Positions 18,716-27,814 of a stretch of 64,000 nt of DNA are shown here, one piece after another (position 1 is the first letter of the stretch; each line of letters starts with the position of its first letter). The stretch lies in assembly GCF_015477355.1 (NCBI RefSeq), contig NZ_JADLRJ010000012.1, positions 1 to 64,000 on the forward strand, written 5' to 3'. Made by a program: the position numbers and the translations under genes. The DNA comes from Nocardia blacklockiae. Lineage in GTDB: Bacteria > Actinomycetota > Actinomycetes > Mycobacteriales > Mycobacteriaceae. The notes beneath the pieces were generated by a model. That model was given only the letters and a program-made list of their open reading frames with translations, had not been told where the DNA came from and made no database searches.

Positions 18716-18768
18716 AGCGAAGCGAAGGCCAAAAAATACACCGCCGCAGCGAAGCGAAGGCAAAAAAT
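18716..18768. repeat. 21-22-bp direct repeat pair ending in A6
   Basis: AGCGAAGCGAAGGC(C)AAAAAAT appears at 18716-18737 and 18748-18768, differing by one C, with a 32-bp period. The A6 tracts are unusual in this genome. Confidence 0.8.
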
Positions 18769-18772
18769 CCAG

Positions 18773-18797
18773 TACTTTCTAACTGGTGCGCACCAGT
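18773..18797 (+). promoter_or_regulatory. -10 box and palindrome over a leaderless start
   Basis: TACTTT (18773-18778) is a -10 candidate 7 nt before the GTG at 18786. The 16-bp perfect palindrome ACTGGTGCGCACCAGT (18782-18797) spans the presumed transcription and translation start, a position where a bound protein would block initiation. Confidence 0.5.
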
Positions 18798-20123
18798 GTC
18801 GCGGTGTTCGAGACGGTCACGGCAGGCCTCGCAACCCTGGTTGCGGGAATGTCGCTCCTGCTTCCGGTCGATTTCGCGTGGACCACGGGGTCGTCGGCAT
18901 TGCAGTTGGATCTGCTCACGCACAGCATGCCGCGGGCGATCGCCGCCGGTGCCGTCGTCGCGCTGATCGTCGCCGTATTCGCCACCACCGTGAATCACGG
19001 GCTGGCCGCGTGGGGTTCGGCGTCCTGCGGCGCGGCGCTGCTGCTGGTGACGCATCTGGTCGGCCGCAACAGCGGTCCGGACACCTCGCTGGCGACACTG
19101 AATTTCCTGGACGCGTTCGCGGGCGGTGTACTGCTGGGCGGGATCGCGGCGGCTGTGCTGCGCGGCCGGTTGCAGGTGTTCGGCTGGACGCTGGGTGCGC
19201 TGAGCAGCGTCGTGGTGGGCGCGTCGCTGCCGGTGCCGCACAGCAGCGACCTCGGCGACGCGAACCGGTACGGCCGCTGGCCCGCGGTGGATTTCCCGCC
19301 GCCGTGGCTGATCGCGGTGACGCTGGTGCTGGTGGCGATCGGCACGGTCGTGAACCGGCACGAGACGCGGGTGGAGCGGCGGTCGATCGAGTTGCCGATG
19401 GCGCCGATCCTGGCGGGTCTCGTCTATGTGGTGGTGACGATGTTCGGCACCGAGTGGCTGACCCGGCGCGCCGACGACGTCATCGATATCGCCCTGAGCG
19501 CCGGCGCGACCGTGCTCGCGGGGCTGATCGCCGCGATGCTGCTGCCGCGCCGGGACGGCACCCTGGTGTTGCTGGCGGTGGCGCTGGCGGCGGTGGGTAG
19601 CGCGATCATGCCGTCGTGGCTGCCGGGGTGGTCGGCCGCACCGCTGGTGGCGCTGCTGGCGCTCGGGATCGTGCTGGGTTTCCGGCGGCCGGGCCCGGTG
19701 GCGGGACTGCTCGTGCTGACCGCGCTGGTGTTCTACTGCGCGCTGACCCACGACCACGATCCGCACGCCCGGGTCCGCAATGTCGGCATCGCGGTGGTGC
19801 TGGCCCTCGTCGCCGGTTACTGCTTCGGCAGCGCCGCGCCGCGCTACAACCCGACCCGCGTGCTGGGCGTCTCGATCGTCTTCGTGCCCTCGGTGGTGCT
19901 GGCGCTGCGCGACCACGTGAACCGGGGCGATTTCACCAGCGCCACGGTCGATTCCGGACGCTGGTACGTCTGCCAGGTGCCGGTCACGAATTCGCCTGTG
20001 CCGTATTGGACCGCGCTCGCGATCGCACTCGGCTGTCTGGGCGGCCTGCTCGCGCTGCGCCGGTTGCGGGCGCCGACGGTCTTCCCGGTGACCGATCCCG
20101 ACCCGAGCCCGGCCGAGCGGTGA
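18786..20123 (+). CDS. Polytopic membrane protein of unknown function
   Basis: A 445-residue protein with roughly 11-12 hydrophobic helices throughout and short loops; one larger loop (about 325-375) includes CALTHDHDPHARVRN and a late loop has DHVNRGDFTSATVDSGRWYVCQVP. I recognise no transporter signature. The GTG start has no ribosome site and is probably leaderless. It is followed after 137 bp by the mrp operon on the same strand, but a separate promoter may lie between them. Function unknown. Confidence 0.75.
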   Translation: MRTSVAVFETVTAGLATLVAGMSLLLPVDFAWTTGSSALQLDLLTHSMPRAIAAGAVVALIVAVFATTVNHGLAAWGSASCGAALLLVTHLVGRNSGPDTSLATLNFLDAFAGGVLLGGIAAAVLRGRLQVFGWTLGALSSVVVGASLPVPHSSDLGDANRYGRWPAVDFPPPWLIAVTLVLVAIGTVVNRHETRVERRSIELPMAPILAGLVYVVVTMFGTEWLTRRADDVIDIALSAGATVLAGLIAAMLLPRRDGTLVLLAVALAAVGSAIMPSWLPGWSAAPLVALLALGIVLGFRRPGPVAGLLVLTALVFYCALTHDHDPHARVRNVGIAVVLALVAGYCFGSAAPRYNPTRVLGVSIVFVPSVVLALRDHVNRGDFTSATVDSGRWYVCQVPVTNSPVPYWTALAIALGCLGGLLALRRLRAPTVFPVTDPDPSPAER

Positions 20124-20260
20124 CCGCGGCCGCGTGATTGCGGATATATAGCCGGGCACCTGGAACATGTTCGACGCCATAACCCCGGCGCACCGGAATC
20201 CCGCACCGGCCGACGTAGTATCGACTGCGCACACCCCGCCGCCGACCGACGGAGTGAAGT

Positions 20261-23119
20261 TTGCTCGCTGTCCTGCTCGCCCACGCCGCCGCGGCCCTGC
20301 TCGCGCCGCCCTGCGTGCGAGTCCTGGGCCGACGGGGCTTCTACCTGCTGGCGCTCGTGCCGCTGGCGAGTCTGGGCTGGGTCGCGGCGAATTGGAACAG
20401 CGGCCGGACGCTGCGGGTGAGCTGGGCGCCGGGCATCCACATGAACCTGGATCTGCGCTTCGACTCGCTCGCCTCGATCATGTCGGCGCTGGTGCTCGGC
20501 ATCGGCGCGCTGATCCTGGTCTATTGCGCGAGCTATTTCGACGACGACGACCGGCAGCGGCTCGGTATCTTCGCCGGCTACCTGGTTGCCTTCGCGGGCA
20601 CCATGTTCGGCCTGGTGACCAGCGACAACATGTTGCTGCTGTTCACCTTCTGGGAAGCGACGACGGTGTTGTCGTTCCTGCTGGTCGGCCATCACGCGGA
20701 ACAGATCGCCGGGCGGCGCGCGGCGCTGCAGGCGCTGCTGGTGACGGCGGCGGGCGGGCTGACGATGCTGGTCGGCATCATCCTCGTCGGACAGCGCTGC
20801 GGCAGCTACCTGCTGTCGGAGGTGCTCGCCCGCGCCGACCCGCACGACTGGTCGACCTGCGTCGCGGTGGTGTTGATCCTGGTCGGCGCGCTGAGCAAAT
20901 CGGCGATCGTGCCGCTGCACTTCTGGCTGCCGGGCGCGATGACCGCGCCCACGCCGGTGAGCGCCTACCTGCACGCGGCGGCGATGGTGAAGGCCGGTGT
21001 GTACCTGGTAGCGCGGCTGGCGCCGACGTTCGCGGTGAGCCCGCCGTGGCATCCGATCATCCTCACGCTGGGGCTGGTGTCGATGCTGCTGGCGGGTCTG
21101 CGGTCGCTGCAGGTGACCGATCTGAAGCTGGTGCTGGCGTTCGGCACGGTGAGTCAGCTCGGTTTCCTGATCACGCTGGTGGGCATCGGCACGCCGGACG
21201 CGGCGCTGGCGGGGGCGGCGATGATCGTCGCGCACGCGCTGTTCAAGGCGTGCCTGTTCATGGTCGTCGGCATCATCGACCACGGTGCCGGGACGCGCGA
21301 TCTGCGGCGGCTGTCGGGATTGGGCCGCCGCGAGCCGGTGCTGTGCGGTGCCGCGATCCTGGCCGGCGCGAGCATGGCCGGGATTCCGCCGCTGCTCGGT
21401 TTCGTGGGCAAGGAGAGCGCGCTGGGCGCGATCCTGGACGCGGAGAACATGACCGCGCCGGTGAAGATCGCGGTGGGCACCGGCATCGTGGTCGGTTCCA
21501 TGCTGACGGTGGGCTACAGCCTCCGATTCCTGTGGGGCGCTTTCGGTTCCAAGTCGGTGGGTATGGGAGCGCCGGAGCGGCAACCGGAATGGCACCGGCC
21601 CGGCGCGCTGTTCGTGGCCCCGGCCGCGCTGCTGGCGGTGGCGGGGCTGGCGGCGGGCCTGGCCGCCCCGTGGATGGATCGGCTGCTGCGCCCCTACGCG
21701 ACGACGCTGCCCGGCGGCGAGCCCACGCACCTGGCGCTGTGGCACGGCTTCGGGCATCCGCTCACCCTGACCATGATCGTGATCGCCTGCGGCCTGGTGC
21801 TTTTCGAGATCCGCGACCGCATCGGCGAATCGGCGAGCCCGCGGCTGGGCAACGCGGACCGCGTCTACGACAAGACGCTGCGCGCGATGGACCAGCTGTC
21901 GCTGCGCATGACCGGTGCGATCCAGCGCGGTTCGCTGCCGCTGAACCAGGCGCTGATCCTGATCACGCTGATCGTGCTGCCCACCGCCATGCTGGCGTTC
22001 GGCGCCCGGACGCGAGTGGGGTTGCGGCTGTGGGATTCCCCGCTGCAGCCGATCATCGGGATCATCATGATCGCGATGGCGGTGGGCGCCACCGTGATGC
22101 GCAACCGCCTGGCCAGTGTGCTGCTGGTCGGCGTCACCGGCTACGGCTGCGGCGTCGTCTTCGCGCTGCACGGCGCGCCCGACCTGGCGCTCACCCAGTT
22201 CCTGGTGGAGACCCTGACCCTGGTGATCTTCGTGCTGGTCCTGCGCCGGTTCCCCGCCGAGATCGAACCGGACCGGGTGGCCGCGTTCAAGGTGCGCCGC
22301 GCGCTGCTGGCGGCGCTGGTGGGCACGGCGGTCGCGGTGCTCGCGGCCTTCGCCACCGCGGCCCGCGACACCGAGCCGATCTGGCATCGGATCCCTACGG
22401 CCGCATACGAATTCGGCGGCGGCAAGAACGCGGTCAACGTGCTGCTGGTGGACATCCGCGCCTGGGACACCCTGGGCGAGGTGTCGGTGCTGGTGGTCGC
22501 CGCGACCGGCGTCGCCTCGCTGATGTTCCGCAGCCGCCGCTTCGGCACGCTGCCCCGGGTCGCCGACGCGCCGGGCTACACCCCCGATCCGGACCGCTCC
22601 TACTGGCTGCCGGCGGCGCCGCTGATCGCGCCGCAGCACCGATCGATGGTGCTGGCGATGACCACGCGACTGGTCTTCCCGACCCTGATGATGCTGTCGG
22701 CGTACTTCTTCTTCGCCGGGCACAACGCACCCGGCGGCGGTTTCGCCGGCGGCCTCACCGCCGGCTTGGCGCTGGTCCTGCGCTATCTCGCGGGCGGGCG
22801 CTACGAACTGGCCGAGGCGCTGCCGGTCGACGCCGGGCACGTGCTGGGCGCCGGGCTGGCGCTGTCCGCCGGCACCGCGGCCGGGTCGCTGCTGCTGGGC
22901 GCGCCGCCGCTGTCCTCGGCGATCATCGAGGTGACGCTGCCGCTGGTCGGTCACGTCAAATTCGTCACCGCCATGCTGTTCGACCTGGGCGTGTACCTGA
23001 TCGTGGTGGGTCTGGTCCTGGATGTGCTGCGCAGTCTCGGCGCGCGGCTGGACACCGAGGGCCCCGCGATCACGACCATCGACACGCGCACCGGCGAATC
23101 GACGAAGGAGGACCGATGA
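20261..23119 (+). CDS. mrpA: Na+/H+ antiporter subunit A with fused subunit B domain
   Basis: Largest subunit of the Mrp (Mnh) multisubunit cation/proton antiporter, related to complex I subunit NuoL. The 952-residue protein has the NuoL-like core (SKSAIVPLHFWLPGAM, HAAAMVKAGVYLVARL, HALFKACLFM). Its C-terminal part (from about residue 800, FFFAGHNAPGGGFAGGL) is the MrpB domain, which is a separate protein in Bacillus; no separate mrpB is present. TTG at 20261 follows GGAGTGAAG. A -10 candidate TAGTAT lies at 20216. The stop overlaps mrpC (ATGA). Confidence 0.93.
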   Translation: MLAVLLAHAAAALLAPPCVRVLGRRGFYLLALVPLASLGWVAANWNSGRTLRVSWAPGIHMNLDLRFDSLASIMSALVLGIGALILVYCASYFDDDDRQRLGIFAGYLVAFAGTMFGLVTSDNMLLLFTFWEATTVLSFLLVGHHAEQIAGRRAALQALLVTAAGGLTMLVGIILVGQRCGSYLLSEVLARADPHDWSTCVAVVLILVGALSKSAIVPLHFWLPGAMTAPTPVSAYLHAAAMVKAGVYLVARLAPTFAVSPPWHPIILTLGLVSMLLAGLRSLQVTDLKLVLAFGTVSQLGFLITLVGIGTPDAALAGAAMIVAHALFKACLFMVVGIIDHGAGTRDLRRLSGLGRREPVLCGAAILAGASMAGIPPLLGFVGKESALGAILDAENMTAPVKIAVGTGIVVGSMLTVGYSLRFLWGAFGSKSVGMGAPERQPEWHRPGALFVAPAALLAVAGLAAGLAAPWMDRLLRPYATTLPGGEPTHLALWHGFGHPLTLTMIVIACGLVLFEIRDRIGESASPRLGNADRVYDKTLRAMDQLSLRMTGAIQRGSLPLNQALILITLIVLPTAMLAFGARTRVGLRLWDSPLQPIIGIIMIAMAVGATVMRNRLASVLLVGVTGYGCGVVFALHGAPDLALTQFLVETLTLVIFVLVLRRFPAEIEPDRVAAFKVRRALLAALVGTAVAVLAAFATAARDTEPIWHRIPTAAYEFGGGKNAVNVLLVDIRAWDTLGEVSVLVVAATGVASLMFRSRRFGTLPRVADAPGYTPDPDRSYWLPAAPLIAPQHRSMVLAMTTRLVFPTLMMLSAYFFFAGHNAPGGGFAGGLTAGLALVLRYLAGGRYELAEALPVDAGHVLGAGLALSAGTAAGSLLLGAPPLSSAIIEVTLPLVGHVKFVTAMLFDLGVYLIVVGLVLDVLRSLGARLDTEGPAITTIDTRTGESTKEDR

Positions 23120-23499
23120 CCGCGAACATCACGCTCCTGGTCCTGGTCGGGGTGCTCACCGCCTGCGGCGTCTACCTGGTGCTGGAACGCGCCGTGTCGA
23201 AGATGCTGCTGGGGATGATCCTGTTCAGCAACGCGGTGAACCTGCTCATCCTCACCGTCGGCGGCCCGGACGGCCGGCCGCCGATCCTCGGCGAAACCGA
23301 TCGCGTGCACGAGGATTCGGCCGACCCGCTGGCCCAGGCGATGGTGCTGACCTCCATCGTGATCACCATGGGCCTGGCCGCGTTCGTGCTCGCCCTGGCC
23401 TACCGCGCCTACGCCCTGACCACCACCGAGCGGGTCGAGAACGACCCCGAGGACGTCAAGGTCGCCGCGCGGCGCGAGGGCGAGGATCCCGAGCAATGA
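23116..23499 (+). CDS. mrpC: Na+/H+ antiporter subunit C
   Basis: NuoK-like subunit of the Mrp complex, 127 residues with three membrane helices and the family stretch GMILFSNAVNLLILTVGG. A hydrophilic tail of about 30 residues (TTERVENDPEDVKVAARREG) follows. It starts inside the mrpA stop and ends inside the mrpD start, both ATGA overlaps, which supports coupled translation and fixed subunit ratios. Confidence 0.93.
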   Translation: MTANITLLVLVGVLTACGVYLVLERAVSKMLLGMILFSNAVNLLILTVGGPDGRPPILGETDRVHEDSADPLAQAMVLTSIVITMGLAAFVLALAYRAYALTTTERVENDPEDVKVAARREGEDPEQ

Positions 23500-25112
23500 C
23501 CCTGCCGCCCGGGCTGATCACCCCCCTCACCGCGCTGCCGGTGCTGATCCCGCTGCTCACCGCGGCGGCCACGCTGATCGTCGGCCGCAAACCGCGGGTG
23601 CAGCAGATCGTGTCGATCGCGGCGCAGGCCGCGGTGGTGGTGGTCACCGGGCTGCTGCTGTACCTGGCCGACCGGGACGGGATGGCGGCGCTGCAGATCG
23701 GCAACTGGCACAGCCCGATCGGCATCACGCTGGTGGTGGACCGGCTGTCGGCGGCGATGCTGCTGGTCTCGTCGATCGTGCTGCTGGCGGTGCTCGTGTA
23801 CGCCGTCGGGCAGGGCATCAGCGACGGCACCGAGCGGCAGCCCACCTCGATCTTCCAGCCGACGTATCTCATTCTGAGCGCCGGGGTTTCGATCGCCTTC
23901 CTGGCCGGGGACCTGTTCAACCTGTTCGTCGGCTTCGAGGTGCTGCTGGGCGCGTCGTTCGTACTGCTGACCCTGGGCGCCAGCGCCGAGCGGGTGCGGG
24001 CCGGGGTGTCGTACACGATGGTGTCGATGGTGTCGTCGCTGATCTTCCTCACCGGCATCGCGCTGGCGTATGCGGCCACCGGCACCCTGAACCTGGCGCA
24101 GATGTCGGTGCGCATCGGCGAGGTGCCCGCGGGCGTCCGCAGCGCCGTGTACGCCGTGCTGCTGGTGGCGTTCGGCATCAAGGCCGCGGTGTTCCCGCTG
24201 TCGAACTGGCTGCCCGACTCCTACCCCACCGCGCCCGCACCCGTCACCGCGGTCTTCGCCGGTTTGCTGACCAAGGTCGGCGTGTACGCCATCATCCGGA
24301 TGCACACGCTGCTGTTCCCGGCGAGCACCTTCGACAACGTGCTGCTGGTGTGCGGGCTGCTCACCATGCTGATCGGCATCCTCGGCGCGATCGCGCAGAG
24401 CGACATCAAGCGACTGCTGTCGTTCACCCTGGTCAGCCACATCGGGTATCTGATGTTCGGGGTCGGGCTGAACACCGCGGCCGGGCTCACCGGCACCGTT
24501 TTCTATGTGGCGCACCACATTCTGGTGCAGACCACGCTGTTCCTGGTGGTCGGCCTGATCGAGCGGCAGGCCGGGTCGGCGTCGCTGAGCCGGCTCGGCG
24601 GCCTGCTCGCCGCCAGTCCCGCGCTGGCGCTGCTGTTCGGGATTCCGGCGCTGAATCTCGGTGGCATCCCGCCGCTGTCGGGGTTCATCGGCAAGGCGGC
24701 GCTGCTGCAGGCGGGTGCGTCCGACGGCAGCGTGCTGGCCTGGGTGCTGGTGGGCGGCTCGATCATGACCAGCCTGCTGACCCTGTACGCGATGGCGCGG
24801 GTGTGGAGCAAGGCGTTCTGGCGGCCCCGGGTGCAGGCCCCGGAGGGCAACTTGGCCGACGCCGCGCCCTCGGGCCTGATCGACGAGTCGACCGACGTGC
24901 TGTTCGACGAGCGCGACGACCCCGGTCGCATGCCGCGCCTGATGCTGATGCCGACCGTCGCGCTGCTCGCGGTCGGGTTGGCGCTCACCGCCTTCGCCGG
25001 TCCCATTCTCGGCATCGCCGGGCGCGCCGCCGACGAACTCACCGACCGGTCCACCTACCTCGAAATGGTGCTGGGCACACCCGGTTCCTCGCACGGGGGA
25101 GGTGACCGGTGA
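23496..25112 (+). CDS. mrpD: Na+/H+ antiporter subunit D
   Basis: NuoM/NuoN-like proton-translocating subunit, 538 residues and about 14 membrane helices. Core signatures include GDLFNLFVGFEVLL, KAAVFPLSNWLPDSYPTAPAPV, LLTKVGVYAIIRMHTLL and the conserved IKRLLSFTLVSHIGYL. The conserved Glu in GFEVLL and Lys in FGIKAAVFPL fit proton transfer in this family. It overlaps mrpC by ATGA and mrpE by GTGA. Confidence 0.94.
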   Translation: MTLPPGLITPLTALPVLIPLLTAAATLIVGRKPRVQQIVSIAAQAAVVVVTGLLLYLADRDGMAALQIGNWHSPIGITLVVDRLSAAMLLVSSIVLLAVLVYAVGQGISDGTERQPTSIFQPTYLILSAGVSIAFLAGDLFNLFVGFEVLLGASFVLLTLGASAERVRAGVSYTMVSMVSSLIFLTGIALAYAATGTLNLAQMSVRIGEVPAGVRSAVYAVLLVAFGIKAAVFPLSNWLPDSYPTAPAPVTAVFAGLLTKVGVYAIIRMHTLLFPASTFDNVLLVCGLLTMLIGILGAIAQSDIKRLLSFTLVSHIGYLMFGVGLNTAAGLTGTVFYVAHHILVQTTLFLVVGLIERQAGSASLSRLGGLLAASPALALLFGIPALNLGGIPPLSGFIGKAALLQAGASDGSVLAWVLVGGSIMTSLLTLYAMARVWSKAFWRPRVQAPEGNLADAAPSGLIDESTDVLFDERDDPGRMPRLMLMPTVALLAVGLALTAFAGPILGIAGRAADELTDRSTYLEMVLGTPGSSHGGGDR

Positions 25113-25660
25113 GCCGCGAGAACGTCGTCCGGATCGGTGTCCTGCTGTGGCTGGCCGTCGTGTACACGGCGCTGTGGGGCGATCTCAGCGTCGGCAATGT
25201 GCTCGCCGGGCTCGCGATCGGCGCGCTGATCATGGTGGCGATGCCGCTGCCGCGGGTGCCGGTGTCGGGGCGGCTGCATCCGCTGTCGCTGCTCGAATTG
25301 ATCGTCGTCGGTTCGTATTACGCGCTCGAGTCCAGCCTGCAGATCGCCTGGTTCGCGGTGCGGCCCGCCGGTGCGCCGGTGTCTGGGGTGCTGCGGGTGC
25401 GGATGTCGATTCGCTCGGACCTGGTGTTCGTGCTGTGCACCGACGTGCTCAACATGATTCCCGGCACCATGGTGCTGGAGCTGGACCGCACCACGCACAC
25501 CGTCTGGGTGCACGTGCTGGACGTGGGCAGCGACGCGGCGGTCGAGAAGTTCTACCGCGTCACCCGGCGGATCGAGCGGTTGCTGATCCAGTCCTTCGAG
25601 CGGCCGGCCGAGTGGCGCGAATCCGACGCGCCCGCAAGCGTTTCCGAGGAGGAGCGATGA
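25109..25660 (+). CDS. mrpE: Na+/H+ antiporter subunit E
   Basis: Mrp structural subunit, 183 residues: two N-terminal helices, then a cytoplasmic domain with CTDVLNMIPGTMVLELD, the hallmark of MrpE, and VHVLDVGSDAAVEKFYRVTRRIE. The GTG start overlaps the mrpD stop, and its own stop overlaps mrpF. Confidence 0.93.
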   Translation: MSRENVVRIGVLLWLAVVYTALWGDLSVGNVLAGLAIGALIMVAMPLPRVPVSGRLHPLSLLELIVVGSYYALESSLQIAWFAVRPAGAPVSGVLRVRMSIRSDLVFVLCTDVLNMIPGTMVLELDRTTHTVWVHVLDVGSDAAVEKFYRVTRRIERLLIQSFERPAEWRESDAPASVSEEER

Positions 25661-25917
25661 CGGTCGTCGCCTTGATCGCGGCCGTGCTGCTGGTCGTCGC
25701 GGCCCTGCTGACCAGCTACCGGGTGCTGGCCGGGCCCGGCACGCTGGACCGGGTGGTGGCCATCGACTCGATCGTCGGCATCGCCGCGGCGGGCCTGGCG
25801 GTGTGGGCCGCCTACAGCGACAACACCGCCGTGCTGCCCGCCATCGTCGCCTTGGCGCTGGTCGGATTCCTCGGCTCGGCCGCGGTCTCCCGGTTCCGGG
25901 TGCGGGACGACCGATGA
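25657..25917 (+). CDS. mrpF: Na+/H+ antiporter subunit F
   Basis: Small 86-residue Mrp subunit with three membrane helices and the motif SYRVLAGPGTLDRVVAIDS conserved in MrpF; the Asp in TLDRVVAIDS is membrane-adjacent and conserved. GAGGAG precedes the ATG, which overlaps the mrpE stop; the end overlaps mrpG. Confidence 0.93.
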   Translation: MTVVALIAAVLLVVAALLTSYRVLAGPGTLDRVVAIDSIVGIAAAGLAVWAAYSDNTAVLPAIVALALVGFLGSAAVSRFRVRDDR

Positions 25918-26261
25918 CGGGCGTGCTGGATACCGTGCTGCGCTGGCTGTCCTACGTGCTGATCGTGCTCGGTTCGGGTTTCGCGGCCACCGCCGCGATC
26001 GCGCTCGTGCGCTTCCCCGACACCCTCTCCCGCATGCACGCCGCCACCAAACCGCAGGTGGTCGGCCTCGTGCTGGTCCTGATCGGCGCGACGATCCAGC
26101 TGCGCGGCCACGGCAACGTCTGGATGCTGCTGCTCGTCGGCCTGTTCACCCTGCTCACCATCCCCGCCGTAGCGCACCTGCTCGGCCGCACCGCCTACCG
26201 CGAACAGCGCGACCGCGACGGCCTCCTGCTGATCAACGAACTCGACGACGACACCGAGTGA
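25914..26261 (+). CDS. mrpG: Na+/H+ antiporter subunit G
   Basis: Last Mrp subunit, 115 residues: a first helix, the conserved ALVRFPDTLSRMHAATKPQ loop, two more helices (VVGLVLVLIGATIQL, LLLVGLFTLLTIPAVAHLLG) and a short acidic tail. It closes the operon; the next gene is convergent and 49 bp away, with a GC-only palindrome (26288-26301) between them. Confidence 0.93.
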   Translation: MTGVLDTVLRWLSYVLIVLGSGFAATAAIALVRFPDTLSRMHAATKPQVVGLVLVLIGATIQLRGHGNVWMLLLVGLFTLLTIPAVAHLLGRTAYREQRDRDGLLLINELDDDTE

Positions 26262-26310
26262 TCGCCTGCCGCGCCGACGAATTCGCGGCGGCGGCCGCCG
26301 CTACCGCCGT

Positions 26311-27672
26311 CTACCGCGCGGACAGTTTCGTGGCAACGGCGGGCTGTGGGAGCGGGGTGCGGGGGAACCAGGTGGCGCGGAAGGCCCACGCGTAGGCGGC
26401 GACGGCGCTCAGCACGAGCAGGCCTGCGGGCAGCGGGTATTCGGCCATCCACACCGCGAGGAAGCGGTAGCACAGCAGCAGTGCGGCGAGGAGGGCGAGG
26501 CCGCCCGCGACCAGGCGGATGCGAGGCGCGTCCCAGCCGCGTTCGGGCGCGCGCAGGGCGGATTCGACGGTCAGGCACAGCACCGCGCCCGCGAGCAGGT
26601 CGGCGCCGTAGTGGTAGCCGAAGCCGAGGGTGGCGGTGAGGGTCGCCAGCAGCCAGAAGGCGCCGCCCCAGCGCAGCCAGCGCGGCGCGGGCGCACCGTC
26701 GGCGGCGCGGCGGGAATGCAGGAAAACCGTGGTGGCCCAGGCGGTGTGCATGGAGGGCATGCAGTTGCGCGGGGTCGCGGAGTCGAACGGCAGGGCGCCC
26801 GGGTGCTGCTCGAGCGGCGGCACCAGGCGCGGCCAGTAGTCGCCGACCTGCAACCCGTGGCCGTCGGTCCCGAAGGCGAACATCGGGCCGACCACCGGGA
26901 ACAGCACGTACACCACGGGCCCGACCAGCCCGAGCACCAGGAACGTACGGACCAGGTAGTGCGTCGGCCACACCCCGGTCGAGGCGACCCGCCGCAGCTG
27001 CCAGGCCGCCACCACCATCGCCGCCACCGGCAGCTCGATGTAGACCCAGTGCAGCACCGCGAACACGACCGGACCGGCCGCCTCGACCGCCCGGCCCAGC
27101 ACCCACGAGGGCTGCCCGAATGCGTGGTCGGCCAGCAGCACGTACCGGTCCAGCACGTTCGGCCCGGCCAGCACCGTGATGTGCAGCCAGACGTCGCCCA
27201 CCTTGGTGGCGAGGATCAGCAGCGCGCCCAGCGCGGCGGCGTGCAGCGCGTTGCGCCGGTCCCGGCCCTCCCAGCCGAACCAGGCGAACAGCGCGAGGCC
27301 GGTCAGCGTGATCACCGCGCCGTTGCCGACGGTCAGCGAGCCGCCCGACAGCACCCGCACGACCGCGAACACCACATCGATGGCCACCGCGAGCCCCGCG
27401 GTGACGAACCGCCGCCGCCACGACAACCCGACCAGGGCCAGCGCCAGCCCCGCCCACGGCACCGACACCGACTTCGGCGTCCCCGCGTAGTCGTCCCACA
27501 GACTCGCCAGCGGACCTTCGAAACCGTTGCGCGAGGCCACTATCTGCAACACGACCAACAGCACCGGCACGGCCCCCACCGCGAGGCCGATCCGCGCCCG
27601 CGTCGACGGCATCCGGATCCGGCCGCGGCGAGCGTCACCACCGAGGTCAGAACGCGGGTCGTCGAGTAACAC
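26311..27672 (-). CDS. PAP2-superfamily membrane phosphatase/transferase
   Basis: A 453-residue membrane protein of the PAP2 type seen in inositol-phosphoceramide-synthase-like enzymes. The phosphatase motifs are RNCMPSMHTAW (catalytic His) and GFGYHYGADLLAG (second His and Asp) in the C-terminal half, with about ten helices overall. It probably acts on a lipid phosphate or phospho-head-group outside the membrane; the substrate is unknown. The GTG at 27672 is 7 nt after -10 TACTAT, which overlaps an in-frame ATG at 27681; ATG 27612 is another option. Confidence 0.75.
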   Translation of the reverse strand: MLLDDPRSDLGGDARRGRIRMPSTRARIGLAVGAVPVLLVVLQIVASRNGFEGPLASLWDDYAGTPKSVSVPWAGLALALVGLSWRRRFVTAGLAVAIDVVFAVVRVLSGGSLTVGNGAVITLTGLALFAWFGWEGRDRRNALHAAALGALLILATKVGDVWLHITVLAGPNVLDRYVLLADHAFGQPSWVLGRAVEAAGPVVFAVLHWVYIELPVAAMVVAAWQLRRVASTGVWPTHYLVRTFLVLGLVGPVVYVLFPVVGPMFAFGTDGHGLQVGDYWPRLVPPLEQHPGALPFDSATPRNCMPSMHTAWATTVFLHSRRAADGAPAPRWLRWGGAFWLLATLTATLGFGYHYGADLLAGAVLCLTVESALRAPERGWDAPRIRLVAGGLALLAALLLCYRFLAVWMAEYPLPAGLLVLSAVAAYAWAFRATWFPRTPLPQPAVATKLSAR

Positions 27673-27773
27673 GACGACCATAGTAAACGGGCGATGAACA
27701 CCGCCCCACCGCCCAGCTGAACGCTCCCCCACCGCCCGGTGCCCACCCCACCCCGGGCATGCGGCCCCGCCCC

Positions 27774-27802
27774 GTCATCTCGGCATGCTTTTGGCCGGGA
27801 TC
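27774..27802. repeat. Solo copy of the GCATGCTTTTGGCC repeat
   Basis: A 29-bp unit with core CGGCATGCTTTTGGCCGGGA, differing at one base from the left arm of the inverted-repeat element at 63784-63860. Here only one arm exists. It contains its own small CGGC/GCCG dyad and lies just past the stop of the GCS2 ligase gene, so it may act as a terminator. Confidence 0.85.
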
Positions 27803-27814
27803 TCGCTTTCCGCC

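Noticed and set aside
19844-22954. 1036-codon open frame on the minus strand opposite mrpA
   Set aside because: Low-complexity, His/Arg/Gln-rich translation with no domains, antisense to a clear antiporter gene; a typical GC-rich shadow frame.
20167-23499. Long plus-strand frame overlapping mrpA in another phase
   Set aside because: Only its last part is real (mrpC from 23116); the rest is Arg/Gly/Ala-rich shadow of mrpA.
26288-26301. GCGGCGGCCGCCGC palindrome between mrpG and the PAP2 gene
   Set aside because: Self-complementary by simple GCG/GCC repetition; may help terminate but is not distinctive enough to call.
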